From contig NZ_MTKN01000012.1 of NCBI RefSeq assembly GCF_001975825.1, positions 82,578-146,577 on the forward strand: a DNA stretch of 64,000 bases. The letters are read 5' to 3'. The notes below the pieces were generated by a model. The model searched no databases. It worked only from the letters and a program-made list of their open reading frames with translations, and had not been told where the DNA came from. The position numbers were made by a program, and so were the translations under genes. Numbering within the stretch: the first letter of the stretch is position 1; every line of letters starts with the position of its first letter. The DNA is from [Flexibacter] sp. ATCC 35208 (GTDB lineage: Bacteria; Bacteroidota; Bacteroidia; Chitinophagales; Chitinophagaceae). Of this stretch, positions 43,199 through 51,057 are shown in pieces.

Positions 43199-44176
43199 TT
43201 ATAATAGTTGTGAGGTGAAGCGGTCTGATAAACTTTGCAGCGGTAAAGAAGGATGCTCTTTTATCAGTTGTTCTACCTTATTTAAATAAGTTTTTACAAA
43301 CTGCTGATGCTGTTTCCCTTCCGGGTTAAATGGCCGGTGCGCAGCTGCACGATTTAGGTCAGATATCTGATTGAATAAGGTCTTATCAGCAAGTCCGGCA
43401 TTGATGAAGTGCTGCCATACATAATCTATCGCCATTTCGTTGGGGTGTACCAGGTCTTCTTTATAAAACCGGTAATCCCGCAAATCATCTACGACCAGCT
43501 CATACGCAGGAAAATAAAACAACCGGTCGAACTTATTGACCATATGATGTACTGCCTGTAAGAGGATGGCCTTGCTCAGGTTATTCTCCACTACCCCATC
43601 TCTTACATATCTTACCGGACTTATTGTAAACAGGATCTTTACTTTTCTATTTCTGAAAAACAACCGGTGCATTGCATTGTCCAGGGCAGAGATGATATCC
43701 TGTGCAGTCAGCATTTTCTTATAAAAAGCTGATGCAGGTACTTTATGACAATTGCCTACTACCTTTCCGGTTTCCTGTAAGGTGTAAGTATGGGCAGCAC
43801 CTAAGGTGATCATTAACCAATCTGCTTCTTCCAGTCTTTTGGCTGCAGCTTCCTGTTGGGCATTGATCCCTGCCAGTACGGTCTGAGGGTCCAATCCCGA
43901 AAAACGGCTGTGGTGATCCCAGCTATGCCAAAGGTCACCCTGCTGGAAAAGATCTTCCTGCGAATAAACTTTGTTATCCAGGTAGCTGTGAATCGACTGG
44001 GTAATGCTGATCGGATTGTACAAAATACCATGCGGATTGACCAGCGCATCAAAGTAATGCCCCTGCAACCGCTCTCCTATCTCTTCTGCGAAGCAGGACC
44101 CCATCAGCAATAAGCGATCTGCATATTGCAATGGTGAGGAAAAAGGCGTAACCGGAAATGTAAGGCGAAAGTTCAT
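43199..44176 (-). CDS. GSCFA domain protein
   Basis: 325 aa. The name-giving motif occurs as LLMGSCFAEEIGERL near residue 30; ALVNPHGILYNPISI, WLMITLGAAHTYTL and LVHPNEMAIDYVW are further conserved segments. The fold resembles SGNH-type hydrolases, with the Ser of GSCFA as possible nucleophile and DxxH-like DLVHPNE near the end. Substrate unknown; probably cytoplasmic (no signal). It starts 2 nt after the HMG-CoA lyase-like gene, so the two are cotranscribed. Confidence 0.88.
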   Translation of the reverse strand: MNFRLTFPVTPFSSPLQYADRLLLMGSCFAEEIGERLQGHYFDALVNPHGILYNPISITQSIHSYLDNKVYSQEDLFQQGDLWHSWDHHSRFSGLDPQTVLAGINAQQEAAAKRLEEADWLMITLGAAHTYTLQETGKVVGNCHKVPASAFYKKMLTAQDIISALDNAMHRLFFRNRKVKILFTISPVRYVRDGVVENNLSKAILLQAVHHMVNKFDRLFYFPAYELVVDDLRDYRFYKEDLVHPNEMAIDYVWQHFINAGLADKTLFNQISDLNRAAAHRPFNPEGKQHQQFVKTYLNKVEQLIKEHPSLPLQSLSDRFTSQLL

Positions 44177-44178
44177 GA

Positions 44179-45024
44179 CTAATAAAAAATACTGTCTGCT
44201 ATCTGCTGGGCGGTGCGCAAAGCTTCCATATCCAGGTGTAAGGGCTCGTGCTGCTGCAGGCAGAATTCCAGCAGGCGTTCTGTAGCGAGGTTGCCTACCA
44301 GTTCATCTTTTGCCATCGGACAGCCGCCGATCCCTTTGATAGCACTATCAAATCTGCGACACCCTTCTGCGTAGGCGGCGGCCACCTTCTCCTCCCAGTT
44401 GTGGGGAGCAGAATGGAAATGCGCGCCGAATTCCACGACAGGGTATGCTTTTATTAATGTAGAAAAGAGCTTTTTAATGATATCGGGTGTGGCTACCCCT
44501 ACCGTATCTGCCAGTGAAATGGTAACGATGTCCATTTCTACCAGTTTCTCCACCCATTCCAGAGCTATGGCTGCATCGTACGGGTCACCATAGGGATTGC
44601 CAAAACCCATGGAAATGTAGATGACCAGTTGCTTGCTGTTTTTGATACAGAGCTCCTGCATAGTATCTACGAGTTCCAGTGAATCGGCAATCGTATTGTT
44701 AGTATTGCGTAGCTGAAAGGTTTCTGAGATGGAAAACGGGTATCCAAGGTAAGCGATTTCATCATGCACCACGGCTTCTTCTGCCCCCCGCTGGTTTGCT
44801 ACAATAGCCAGGAGCCGGCTTTTGGCACCTGACAGTTCTAGTTTTGACAGGACTTGTTTTGTATCGGCCATTTGTGGGATGGCTTTGGGAGATACAAAGC
44901 TGCCAAAGTCTATTGTATTAAAACCGACGCGTAGCAAGGCGTTCAGGTACTTAACCTTATCGGAGGTGTCGATGGCCCGGTGCCAGCCTTGCATTGCGTC
45001 GCGGGGACATTCAATGAGTTTCAT
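44179..45024 (-). CDS. Hydroxymethylglutaryl-CoA lyase-like enzyme
   Basis: 281 aa, HMGL/DRE-TIM barrel. IECPRDAMQGW at the N-terminus, FGSFVSPKAIPQMAD, VTISLADTVGVATPDIIKK, FGAHFHSAPHNW (metal-binding HxH-type) and GIGGCPMA (active-site Cys loop) match HMG-CoA lyase. The reaction is cleavage of HMG-CoA to acetoacetate and acetyl-CoA in leucine degradation. Cotranscribed with GSCFA. Confidence 0.88.
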   Translation of the reverse strand: MKLIECPRDAMQGWHRAIDTSDKVKYLNALLRVGFNTIDFGSFVSPKAIPQMADTKQVLSKLELSGAKSRLLAIVANQRGAEEAVVHDEIAYLGYPFSISETFQLRNTNNTIADSLELVDTMQELCIKNSKQLVIYISMGFGNPYGDPYDAAIALEWVEKLVEMDIVTISLADTVGVATPDIIKKLFSTLIKAYPVVEFGAHFHSAPHNWEEKVAAAYAEGCRRFDSAIKGIGGCPMAKDELVGNLATERLLEFCLQQHEPLHLDMEALRTAQQIADSIFY

Positions 45025-45048
45025 GGTGGATGATTTTAGAAAGTAAGT

Positions 45049-45172
45049 TTAGATCCCTCGCTGCTTCATCGCTTCGTATAGGATAATTCCTACTGCCACG
45101 GTGGATGTAGCTTAAAGGGAGTTAGATCCCTCGCTGCTTCATCGCTTCGTATAGGATAATCCCTGCTGCCAC
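45049..45172 (-). repeat. Duplicated 3' end of rlmB in the downstream spacer
   Basis: The last 51 nt of rlmB (45122-45172) recur at 45049-45099 with 2 mismatches, offset 73 bp. The first 39 nt from the stop codon are identical. The spare copy still reads VAVGIILYEAMKQRGI and stop (real gene: VAAGIILYEAMKQRGI). Confidence 0.92.
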
Positions 45173-45925
45173 TGATACGTTAAAAGATTCAAAATTACCA
45201 CTCATCGGAATGCGGAACTGTACATCCGTCGCCTTCAGCAGAGCTGGATAAACGCCCTGATCTTCCGATCCCATGATCACCGCCACCGGTTCATTCAAAG
45301 GCAGGTCAAACAATTTGGCTTCGGCTTCCATTTCGCTGGCGACTACCTTAATACCATTCAGGTGTAGGGTATCTATTGCTTTCAGGAGACTATTTACACG
45401 GCAGACGGAGATTTTCTCCAATGCACCGGCAGATGATTTGATCGCTTCTTCGTTGAGTGCAGCAATACCTTTATCAGGGATAATGATGGCCTGTGCCCCG
45501 CAACATACCGCGCTACGGGCAATGGCCCCGATATTTCTGACATCAGTGATGCCGTCCAGGATAAGGAACAGTGGAGTCTCGCCTGCTTCAGTGACGTGAG
45601 AGATTACATCCTGCAGGTCAAGGTAACTGATGTGGCCTGTAATGGCAATACACCCCTGGTGATTAGCCTGGGTAAGGCCATTCAGCTTTTCCATCGGTAC
45701 CATGTTGATGGGAATGTTATACTGAGTAGCCAGACTTCTGATCTGGGGGATAATATCTCCCGTGGCTGTGCGTAACAGGTAAATGCGCTCGATGGCTTTT
45801 CCGGCCTGAATGGCCTCTACTACCGGCTGACGCCCTATTACCATGGACGAGGCCTTTGGCCTGGGCGCATGTTGTCTGGGCGAATGCTGCCGAAAACCGG
45901 CAGACTTATGTCTTCTATGTTCCAT
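45122..45925 (-). CDS. rlmB: 23S rRNA (guanosine-2'-O-)-methyltransferase RlmB (SpoU/TrmH family)
   Basis: 267 aa. A basic N-terminal tail (MEHRRHKSAGFRQHSPRQHA) is followed by the substrate-binding domain about 25-100 (VIGRQPVVEAIQAGKAIERI) and the SPOUT domain about 110-265: LDGITDVRNIGAIARSAVCC (motif 1), AVIMGSEDQGVYP (motif 2), IPMSGNFESFNVSVAAGIIL (motif 3, knotted SAM site). It methylates G2251 (E. coli numbering) of 23S rRNA. Confidence 0.93.
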   Translation of the reverse strand: MEHRRHKSAGFRQHSPRQHAPRPKASSMVIGRQPVVEAIQAGKAIERIYLLRTATGDIIPQIRSLATQYNIPINMVPMEKLNGLTQANHQGCIAITGHISYLDLQDVISHVTEAGETPLFLILDGITDVRNIGAIARSAVCCGAQAIIIPDKGIAALNEEAIKSSAGALEKISVCRVNSLLKAIDTLHLNGIKVVASEMEAEAKLFDLPLNEPVAVIMGSEDQGVYPALLKATDVQFRIPMSGNFESFNVSVAAGIILYEAMKQRGI

Positions 45926-45943
45926 TGCCGCAAAGATAAAGAT

Positions 45944-46054
45944 TTAGAGCTGTCCTTCCAGCAGCAGGGGGGTATCTTCTGAAAGACTACCATCCAAAGG
46001 GAATTTACAGCTCCCCTTCCAGCAGCATCAGCTTTATCTTCTGAATAGCAACTA
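45944..46054 (-). repeat. Degenerate copy of the NUDIX gene 3' end
   Basis: TTAGAGCTGTCCTTCCAGCAGCA ... TATCTTCTGAA at about 45944-45990 resembles the NUDIX 3' end TTACAGCTCCCCTTCCAGCAGCA ... TATCTTCTGAA at 46005-46054, offset about 61 bp, roughly three quarters identical. The copy still ends LLLEGQL and stop against LMLLEGEL and stop in the gene. Confidence 0.65.
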
Positions 46055-46562
46055 TCGACAACGAATCAGTGATCTCATGCCTCTTCACCATCTGATAAGC
46101 CTCCTCAAAAGGAACTTTTCTGATATGCAACTGCTCCGTCTCCTCCGGCTCAGCTTCCCGCTGCTCCAGCTGACGAGCCAGGTAAACCACACCAGCTTCA
46201 TCTGACACTGAATTAGATAAATGGATTTTTACGATCGGCATCCAGCTATGCGCAATCAGACCGGTTTCTTCCAATAACTCCCTTTTGGCAGAATCGAGGG
46301 GAGCTGTACCCAGGGGGCCTCCACCTTCTGGAATCTCCCAAGAGAACTCTTCCAATGGAAAACGGAACTGCCCTACCAGGTAAATATTACCTTCTTCATC
46401 ATAGGGAATAACACCAATGGCGGCATTTTTGAAATGAACTACGCCATAAATGCCCTTCCCTCCTGCCGGATTCAGTACCTGGTGTTCCGTTACACTGATC
46501 CAGGGATTGTCATATTCTACTTTGCTGGACAAGATCGTCCATGGGTTATGATTCAGATCCAT
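46005..46562 (-). CDS. NUDIX hydrolase (ADP-ribose pyrophosphatase-like)
   Basis: 185 aa. The NUDIX box is present in GGGPLGTAPLDSAKRELLEE: the REUXEEXGU part is intact (RELLEETGL), while the Glu of the GX5E part is replaced by Thr. The N-terminal segment VSEYDNPWISVTEHQVLNPA-like (KVEYDNPWISVTEHQVLNPA) fits ADP-ribose/sugar-nucleotide pyrophosphatases. The core catalytic glutamates are kept. Monocistronic. Confidence 0.85.
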   Translation of the reverse strand: MDLNHNPWTILSSKVEYDNPWISVTEHQVLNPAGGKGIYGVVHFKNAAIGVIPYDEEGNIYLVGQFRFPLEEFSWEIPEGGGPLGTAPLDSAKRELLEETGLIAHSWMPIVKIHLSNSVSDEAGVVYLARQLEQREAEPEETEQLHIRKVPFEEAYQMVKRHEITDSLSIVAIQKIKLMLLEGEL

Positions 46563-46642
46563 AATTTACAAATGTAGGAATTGTGACAAGGATTGTGCCG
46601 GGCCTGTCATTAAATACAGGTTATAAAAATCAAAAATGGGGT

Positions 46643-46673
46643 ATAAAAAAACGTCCCGCGCAGAGGCGGGACG
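46643..46673 (-). terminator. Terminator after the GNAT-DinB gene
   Basis: CGTCCCGC / GCGGGACG stem with 6-nt loop; on the minus strand TTTTTTTATAC follows. Right position for the minus-strand gene ending at 46724. Confidence 0.85.
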
Positions 46674-46723
46674 ATGTCAACCAGATGAACGGCGGTAAAT
46701 ACCTTTGATCATCATACCTAAAT

Positions 46724-47677
46724 CTAAATCGTATCTTTCTTCAAATTGAATAATTCGTTTATCTGTGACAAGTGGTGCTTCATATGTATTACATAATCAA
46801 CGATCAGGTAATTTAGCGTTACCGGCTCGTTCTCGTTTACTTTAACTGTATGTTGCAAGACTTCTGTTGGTATAGTCCGTATCGTTAGTACCAGGTGCTC
46901 ATTGAAAATGGTCCACAATTTAATTAAATTCTGCCAGTTCATAAACTGCCAGGCCTGTCCCTTTACCCAAAATTCCTGATCATATCCTGGAATTTGCAGC
47001 AAAGATATCTGTTGTGCGCGTATTATCCGAACGTTATTATTAATTGCTGAATCTACGAGGTGTCCCAATATTTCTTTTATACTCCATTTTCCGGCTTTGG
47101 GCCGCGCTGCTGCCTGCATATCGCTGATATTGGCCAGAAGTTGTCCCCACTCATTAATCAGCGTTTTCAGTTCCCCCGCTACCGTGTACTGCGGATGCTC
47201 AGCTCCAAAGGTATATTCCATTTTAACGTTACTGCGTTGGTACCTCCCCGGTTCTACAGGTATTTCCCTGAAGCCGATTTTTTCATACATATTCAACGCA
47301 GGCACCAGGATTGTATTGGAGTAAAGTACTACTTTTTTGTATCCCAGTTCTTCCGCAATGCGCATGATTTCTTTTACGAGGCGCCAACCTATCTTGTAAC
47401 CCTGAAACTTTTCATCTACTGCCAGTTTCGTCATTTCTGCACTTTCTGCATCTATGTGTTTCAGGGCGACGGTGCCTACTATTTCATCTTCGGCTGCTGC
47501 AAAGATAATCTTCCCTCCTTTACTAAGGATATCTTTATCGGCATGTTGTAATGCCGCGATGTCTGTCGGTTCAATGGTGAAATACTTTTCGATCCAATGT
47601 CTGTTTAATCTTTCAAAGTGTGGCAACAGGTCTGGTGCACAGCCTATCAGCCGGATAGGGTCAGTTGCTGTGTTCAT
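46724..47677 (-). CDS. GNAT acetyltransferase fused to a DinB-like domain
   Basis: 317 aa from ATG 47677 (MNTATDPIRLIGCAPDLLPH); an in-frame ATG at 47707 lies deeper inside the EamA gene. GNAT domain about 5-155 with AEMTKLAVDEKFQGYKIGWR (acetyl-CoA loop) and VPALNMYEKIGFREIP. DinB/YfiT-like four-helix domain about 165-315 with KWSIKEILGHLVDSAINNN and YVIHMKHHLSQI (metal-binding His). The fusion suggests thiol (for example bacillithiol) or small-molecule modification, but the substrate is unknown. It overlaps the end of the EamA gene by 17 nt: translationally coupled. Confidence 0.85.
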   Translation of the reverse strand: MNTATDPIRLIGCAPDLLPHFERLNRHWIEKYFTIEPTDIAALQHADKDILSKGGKIIFAAAEDEIVGTVALKHIDAESAEMTKLAVDEKFQGYKIGWRLVKEIMRIAEELGYKKVVLYSNTILVPALNMYEKIGFREIPVEPGRYQRSNVKMEYTFGAEHPQYTVAGELKTLINEWGQLLANISDMQAAARPKAGKWSIKEILGHLVDSAINNNVRIIRAQQISLLQIPGYDQEFWVKGQAWQFMNWQNLIKLWTIFNEHLVLTIRTIPTEVLQHTVKVNENEPVTLNYLIVDYVIHMKHHLSQINELFNLKKDTI

Positions 47678-48575
47678 ATTTCCTTTTGTTTTTATTGACG
47701 GATACATTTACTATATAAACACCTGCCAATGTAACGAGGCAGGACAAGGCCGTTGTCCAGTTAAGCTGTTCCTTCAGGATCAGCCACCCAAGAATGACAG
47801 CTACAATAGGATTGATATAAGCGTATACTGATGCCAGTGAGGTCGGCAGGTTATTGAGCGCAAAGACATAGGAGGAATATCCTACGATCGATCCGACAAA
47901 AATCAGGTACAGCAAACTCTCCCACAATTGCAAGTTCATAGCTGATAAATGAAAACTATACCCCATCAGGGATACCGTGATAAGCATGACAATGCCACTA
48001 AAGAGCATCTGAAACCCTGCCCCATAAAGGAAATTCACTTTTAGTGCCCAGCGGGCAGTGAGTACAGAACCAATGGCCCAACTGATACAGGCGATGAAGG
48101 TGAGGAAAATACCTAGCCTGAATGCAGGGTTCATTAAACTGGACAGGTAATTATAGAAAATACCCGCTACCCCCAGCAACCCTACCAGCATGCCTACTAT
48201 TAATAAAGGTGATAAACGGGTACGCTGTACCATGAAATAACTGAATATAGTAATCCAGATTGGGACTGTGGCTACGATGATAGCACATAATCCACTGGGA
48301 ATGTATTGCATGGCCCAGGTAATCAGGCCATTGCTCAGACAAAGCATCATTACGCCTATTATAAATAAGCGGGAAAGAACGATTTTGTCAGGTAGACGGT
48401 AGCCTTTCAGCAGGAAAAAGCTGATCAGGATAATACCGGCAGCGGTTTGCCGCAGGCCTGCGAGCATGAGGCCATGCATGTGTCGTACTCCCACGCTGGA
48501 AGCGAGGTAGGTGGTACCCCAGAAGAAACTGACCATTACCAATGCTATATAGGCATTCGTGTTAGAATTTTTCAT
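47661..48575 (-). CDS. EamA/DMT-family exporter
   Basis: 304 aa, ten predicted transmembrane helices in two EamA repeats (about 8-140 and 150-290); VSFFWGTTYLASSVGVRHMH and LASVYAYINPIVAVILGWLI are typical of drug/metabolite exporters (RhaT/YdcZ-type fold). Encoded just after a 47-codon small gene and overlapping the GNAT-DinB gene. Substrate unknown, perhaps an amino acid or amine, given the decarboxylase upstream (inference). Confidence 0.88.
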   Translation of the reverse strand: MKNSNTNAYIALVMVSFFWGTTYLASSVGVRHMHGLMLAGLRQTAAGIILISFFLLKGYRLPDKIVLSRLFIIGVMMLCLSNGLITWAMQYIPSGLCAIIVATVPIWITIFSYFMVQRTRLSPLLIVGMLVGLLGVAGIFYNYLSSLMNPAFRLGIFLTFIACISWAIGSVLTARWALKVNFLYGAGFQMLFSGIVMLITVSLMGYSFHLSAMNLQLWESLLYLIFVGSIVGYSSYVFALNNLPTSLASVYAYINPIVAVILGWLILKEQLNWTTALSCLVTLAGVYIVNVSVNKNKRKYEHSN

Positions 48576-48586
48576 TGTGCGCGATG

Positions 48587-48730
48587 TTATAATTCGATAA
48601 GGGTGAATTCGTCATTGATTGCAGGAATGGTGTATTTGATGACTGCAATGGGAAAATAATACTCTTTGATTGCAGGAAGGATGTATTTGATGACTGCAAT
48701 GGAAGGTTTCTTTACGTAAAAGGTTGACAT
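48587..48730 (-). CDS. Small 47-aa protein with an internal repeat
   Basis: ATG at 48730, TAA at 48587. Starts MSTFYVKKPS, contains two 11-residue repeats (IAVIKYILPAI and IAVIKYTIPAI) and ends NDEFTLIEL. It lies between the decarboxylase and the EamA gene on the same strand, 11 nt before the EamA start. The repeated DNA shares ATTGCAGTCAT with the 3' end of the decarboxylase (LIAVI and stop), so it may be born from a duplicated gene end. Whether it is translated is unknown; the lack of stop codons across both repeats supports coding. Confidence 0.5.
   Translation of the reverse strand: MSTFYVKKPSIAVIKYILPAIKEYYFPIAVIKYTIPAINDEFTLIEL
48615..48702. repeat. Two 37-bp direct repeats at 51-bp spacing
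   Basis: TTGATTGCAGGAATGGTGTA.. at 48615-48651 and a copy with two mismatches at 48666-48702. Each also contains ATTGCAG/CTGCAAT arms that could fold. A shorter third match (ATGACTGCAAT) lies at the decarboxylase stop, 48777-48787. Confidence 0.85.
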
Positions 48731-48772
48731 CGTCTTTTGTTATATGTCGATAACTTTATCCGTGTCATTGCC

Positions 48773-50170
48773 TCAAATGACTGCAATCAACTGCGACATC
48801 TCCTCCCACACAATATCTACATCCTCCTCCGTCGTACGCCAATTCACCATGGCCGCCCTGATACCGGGTATACCCTGATACACCGTTGGTGTCATCACCA
48901 CTTTCCCGCTTTCATTCATTGACTGCAGAAATTGTTTTATAGCCGCAGGCAACTCTTCGGCCACAGCATTGAGTGTAAAACACGCCACACACAAATTCAC
49001 TGGCGCTAATAACCGGAACGTATCACTGTCCTCAATCAATGCACCCAGTTTTCTAGTAAGCCGTACATTATTCTCCACTATATCAGCATATCCATTTGCT
49101 CCATAAGCCATGAGCGTATGCCATGCCGGCAAAGCCCTAAGGCGGCGTGAGTTTTCAGGAGTATAATTACTATATACAAAAAACTCATCCGGGTCAGGCA
49201 AATAGCTGGCACCTACATTCCTGAAAGCAGCCATTTGCAGTGTAGGATGTCTGGTAAAGATCATGGCGGAATCGTATGGTACATTCAGCCATTTATGTGC
49301 ATCAATAGTAATGCTGTCTGCCGCTTCCCATCCCTGTAATAAATGGCGGTAGTCGGAATGACAAGCTGCGAAGCCACCGAAAGCCGCATCTACATGGAGA
49401 TAGAACCCATATTGCTGTTTGAGCACAGCGAGTGACTGCAGATCGTCGAAGTCCACCGTATTCACCGTACCTGCAGCTGCAACGAAGATCAAAGATTCGT
49501 TCTTATGTGCTTCAAGGTAGGCTGTAAGTGCAGTGATATCTACTGATTCCCTGTCTGGCAGGGAAGGAATTTTAACGAGGGCATTCCTGCCTATTCCCAG
49601 CATGGCCATAGATTTTACTGTGCTTGAGTGCGGGGTACAGGAGAGTATTTTTATGGCAGGTAATGCAGCTACACCCTCCTGGGCTACATCTACACCATGC
49701 CTGTTACCGAGCCACTGACGGGCGATGGCAAGTCCTGAGAAGTTCGACATAGTAGCGCCGGAAGTGAATACACCGGTGTAGGCATCTGGCAAACCGAATA
49801 ACTGTCTGAGTAACGCGATGGTTTCTCCTTCTATATAAAAAGAGGCGCCGTCTTTGTTGGCGGCATTCATATCATATACTGATGTCAGCCAATCACCAGC
49901 GATGGCTGCGGGAGTAGCACCACCGGTAACAAATCCCCAGTAACGGCTGCCAGCATTACCGGCGAGGAGGGGTTCGTACCGTTTTTTGAAGGTACTCAGC
50001 GCTTGTGAGGCGCCGATGCCTTGTTTAGGAAGGGATAATGGGGTGAGGTTGCCTTTCGCCACATCGACGGGTAAGCTGTCTATTCCGGATAGGAAAGCAG
50101 CACTGTAGTCTTTGGTTTGTTGTAGCAACTGATCCATCTGTTGTAAATCATGGAAGAGTGTTTCATTCAT
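48773..50170 (-). CDS. PLP-dependent group II decarboxylase family enzyme
   Basis: 465 aa. GVFTSGATMSNFSGLAIARQ, YGFYLHVDAAFGGFAACHSD (PLP-pairing Asp) and ADSITIDAHKWLNVPYDSAM (Schiff-base Lys in HKW) define the glutamate/aromatic amino-acid decarboxylase superfamily (pyridoxal_deC). Length and N-terminal layout match bacterial aromatic-L-amino-acid or diaminobutyrate decarboxylase-like members. Substrate cannot be fixed from sequence. Its 3' end shares a short sequence with the downstream repeats. Confidence 0.87.
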   Translation of the reverse strand: MNETLFHDLQQMDQLLQQTKDYSAAFLSGIDSLPVDVAKGNLTPLSLPKQGIGASQALSTFKKRYEPLLAGNAGSRYWGFVTGGATPAAIAGDWLTSVYDMNAANKDGASFYIEGETIALLRQLFGLPDAYTGVFTSGATMSNFSGLAIARQWLGNRHGVDVAQEGVAALPAIKILSCTPHSSTVKSMAMLGIGRNALVKIPSLPDRESVDITALTAYLEAHKNESLIFVAAAGTVNTVDFDDLQSLAVLKQQYGFYLHVDAAFGGFAACHSDYRHLLQGWEAADSITIDAHKWLNVPYDSAMIFTRHPTLQMAAFRNVGASYLPDPDEFFVYSNYTPENSRRLRALPAWHTLMAYGANGYADIVENNVRLTRKLGALIEDSDTFRLLAPVNLCVACFTLNAVAEELPAAIKQFLQSMNESGKVVMTPTVYQGIPGIRAAMVNWRTTEEDVDIVWEEMSQLIAVI

Positions 50171-50548
50171 GGCGGTAGGTTTGAGACCACAAAAATGAAA
50201 TAAAAAGCCAATAAAAAACAGATTCAGTTTTTTGAATTTCGACCAGATCAGAATGGAGAACTAGAATAGTTTGTTTAAGGGTACAGAGGGGTTGGTTTAT
50301 CTTGTCAGGAGGTAATACAGTCTGGAAGGATATCCAGCTAAAAGGTTATCCTGCAGGGATGGTTATCCTGCCTGGAAGTTTATCCCGTCAGGGAAAAATG
50401 CACTTCACAAACAGCGCAATATTCCTATTCAGGAAGGAAAGTTGTCCTAAGCACAGAAAAATGTTCTGTACTGCAGGAATAGGTCTTCCTTGTTGCTTAA
50501 GGCTATTCTGTTCTGCCAGTAGGCTTTGCCATAACACCAAAGGCTCTC
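50171..50548. other. Spacer between ogt and the decarboxylase, largely degenerate short repeats
   Basis: About 380 nt without a supported gene. The section 50294-50394 is a clear 17-bp array. Between it and the ogt stop, segments starting GGCT or GGTC recur every ~20 bp (GGCTCTCCTAAAACAGCT, GGCTTTGCCATAACACC, GGCTATTCTGTTCTGCC), possibly older units. The decarboxylase promoter must lie in 50171-50290. Confidence 0.4.
50294..50394. repeat. Six degenerate 17-bp tandem units
   Basis: Units such as GGTTATCCTGCAGGGAT, GGTTATCCTGCCTGGAA and GTTTATCCCGTCAGGGA follow each other without spacing. They lie 155 nt beyond the ogt stop on the minus strand. Confidence 0.7.
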
Positions 50549-51052
50549 CTAAAACAGCTGCCCCTGCGAACCAAACCTATGCTTCGTCTCATGCTCCAAC
50601 AACCACTTCTTCCGCCATATTCCCCCTGCATACCCCGTCAATGTCCCATTACTCCCAATCACCCTATGACACGGCACCACCACCCACAGCTGATTACGGC
50701 CATTAGTACTCCCTACCGCACGAATCGCCTTAGGATTATTCAAATCCTTTGCCAGCTTCAAATAAGTAGTCGTCTGCCCATACGGAATGGTCAACAGCCT
50801 ATCCCATACAGACTGCTGAAAAGGCGTACCTTCCTGCGCAATAGGAAACGTAAATCCCTTCTGACTACCCGCAAAATAAGCATCCATCTCTGCAACACAT
50901 TGCACGAATACATCAGGCAACTCTGTCTTACTCAAGACTGGCAGATCAGTCTTATCATTATCACGGATACTGAGTGCATTGATCGCCTTATTCGTGCCTA
51001 TGATCAACAGACTGCCTACGGGTGTGGGGGTAAAGTAATAGTACTGTTCCAT
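50549..51052 (-). CDS. ogt: Methylated-DNA-[protein]-cysteine S-methyltransferase
   Basis: 167 aa from ATG 51052 (MEQYYYFTPTPVGSLLIIGT), which lies 5 nt after the alkA stop; an in-frame ATG at 51079 overlaps alkA. The active-site motif VVPCHRVIG, the helix-turn-helix segment GQTTTYLKLAKDLNNPKAIR and Asn/Arg finger region are complete. It removes methyl from O6-methylguanine by suicide transfer to the Cys. Last gene of the alkylation-repair operon. Confidence 0.93.
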   Translation of the reverse strand: MEQYYYFTPTPVGSLLIIGTNKAINALSIRDNDKTDLPVLSKTELPDVFVQCVAEMDAYFAGSQKGFTFPIAQEGTPFQQSVWDRLLTIPYGQTTTYLKLAKDLNNPKAIRAVGSTNGRNQLWVVVPCHRVIGSNGTLTGYAGGIWRKKWLLEHETKHRFGSQGQLF

Positions 51053-51057
51053 ATCAT

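Noticed and set aside
50302..50706. 134-codon plus-strand frame between ogt and the decarboxylase
   Set aside because: It reads through the 17-bp repeat array and into the antisense of ogt; no protein-like features.
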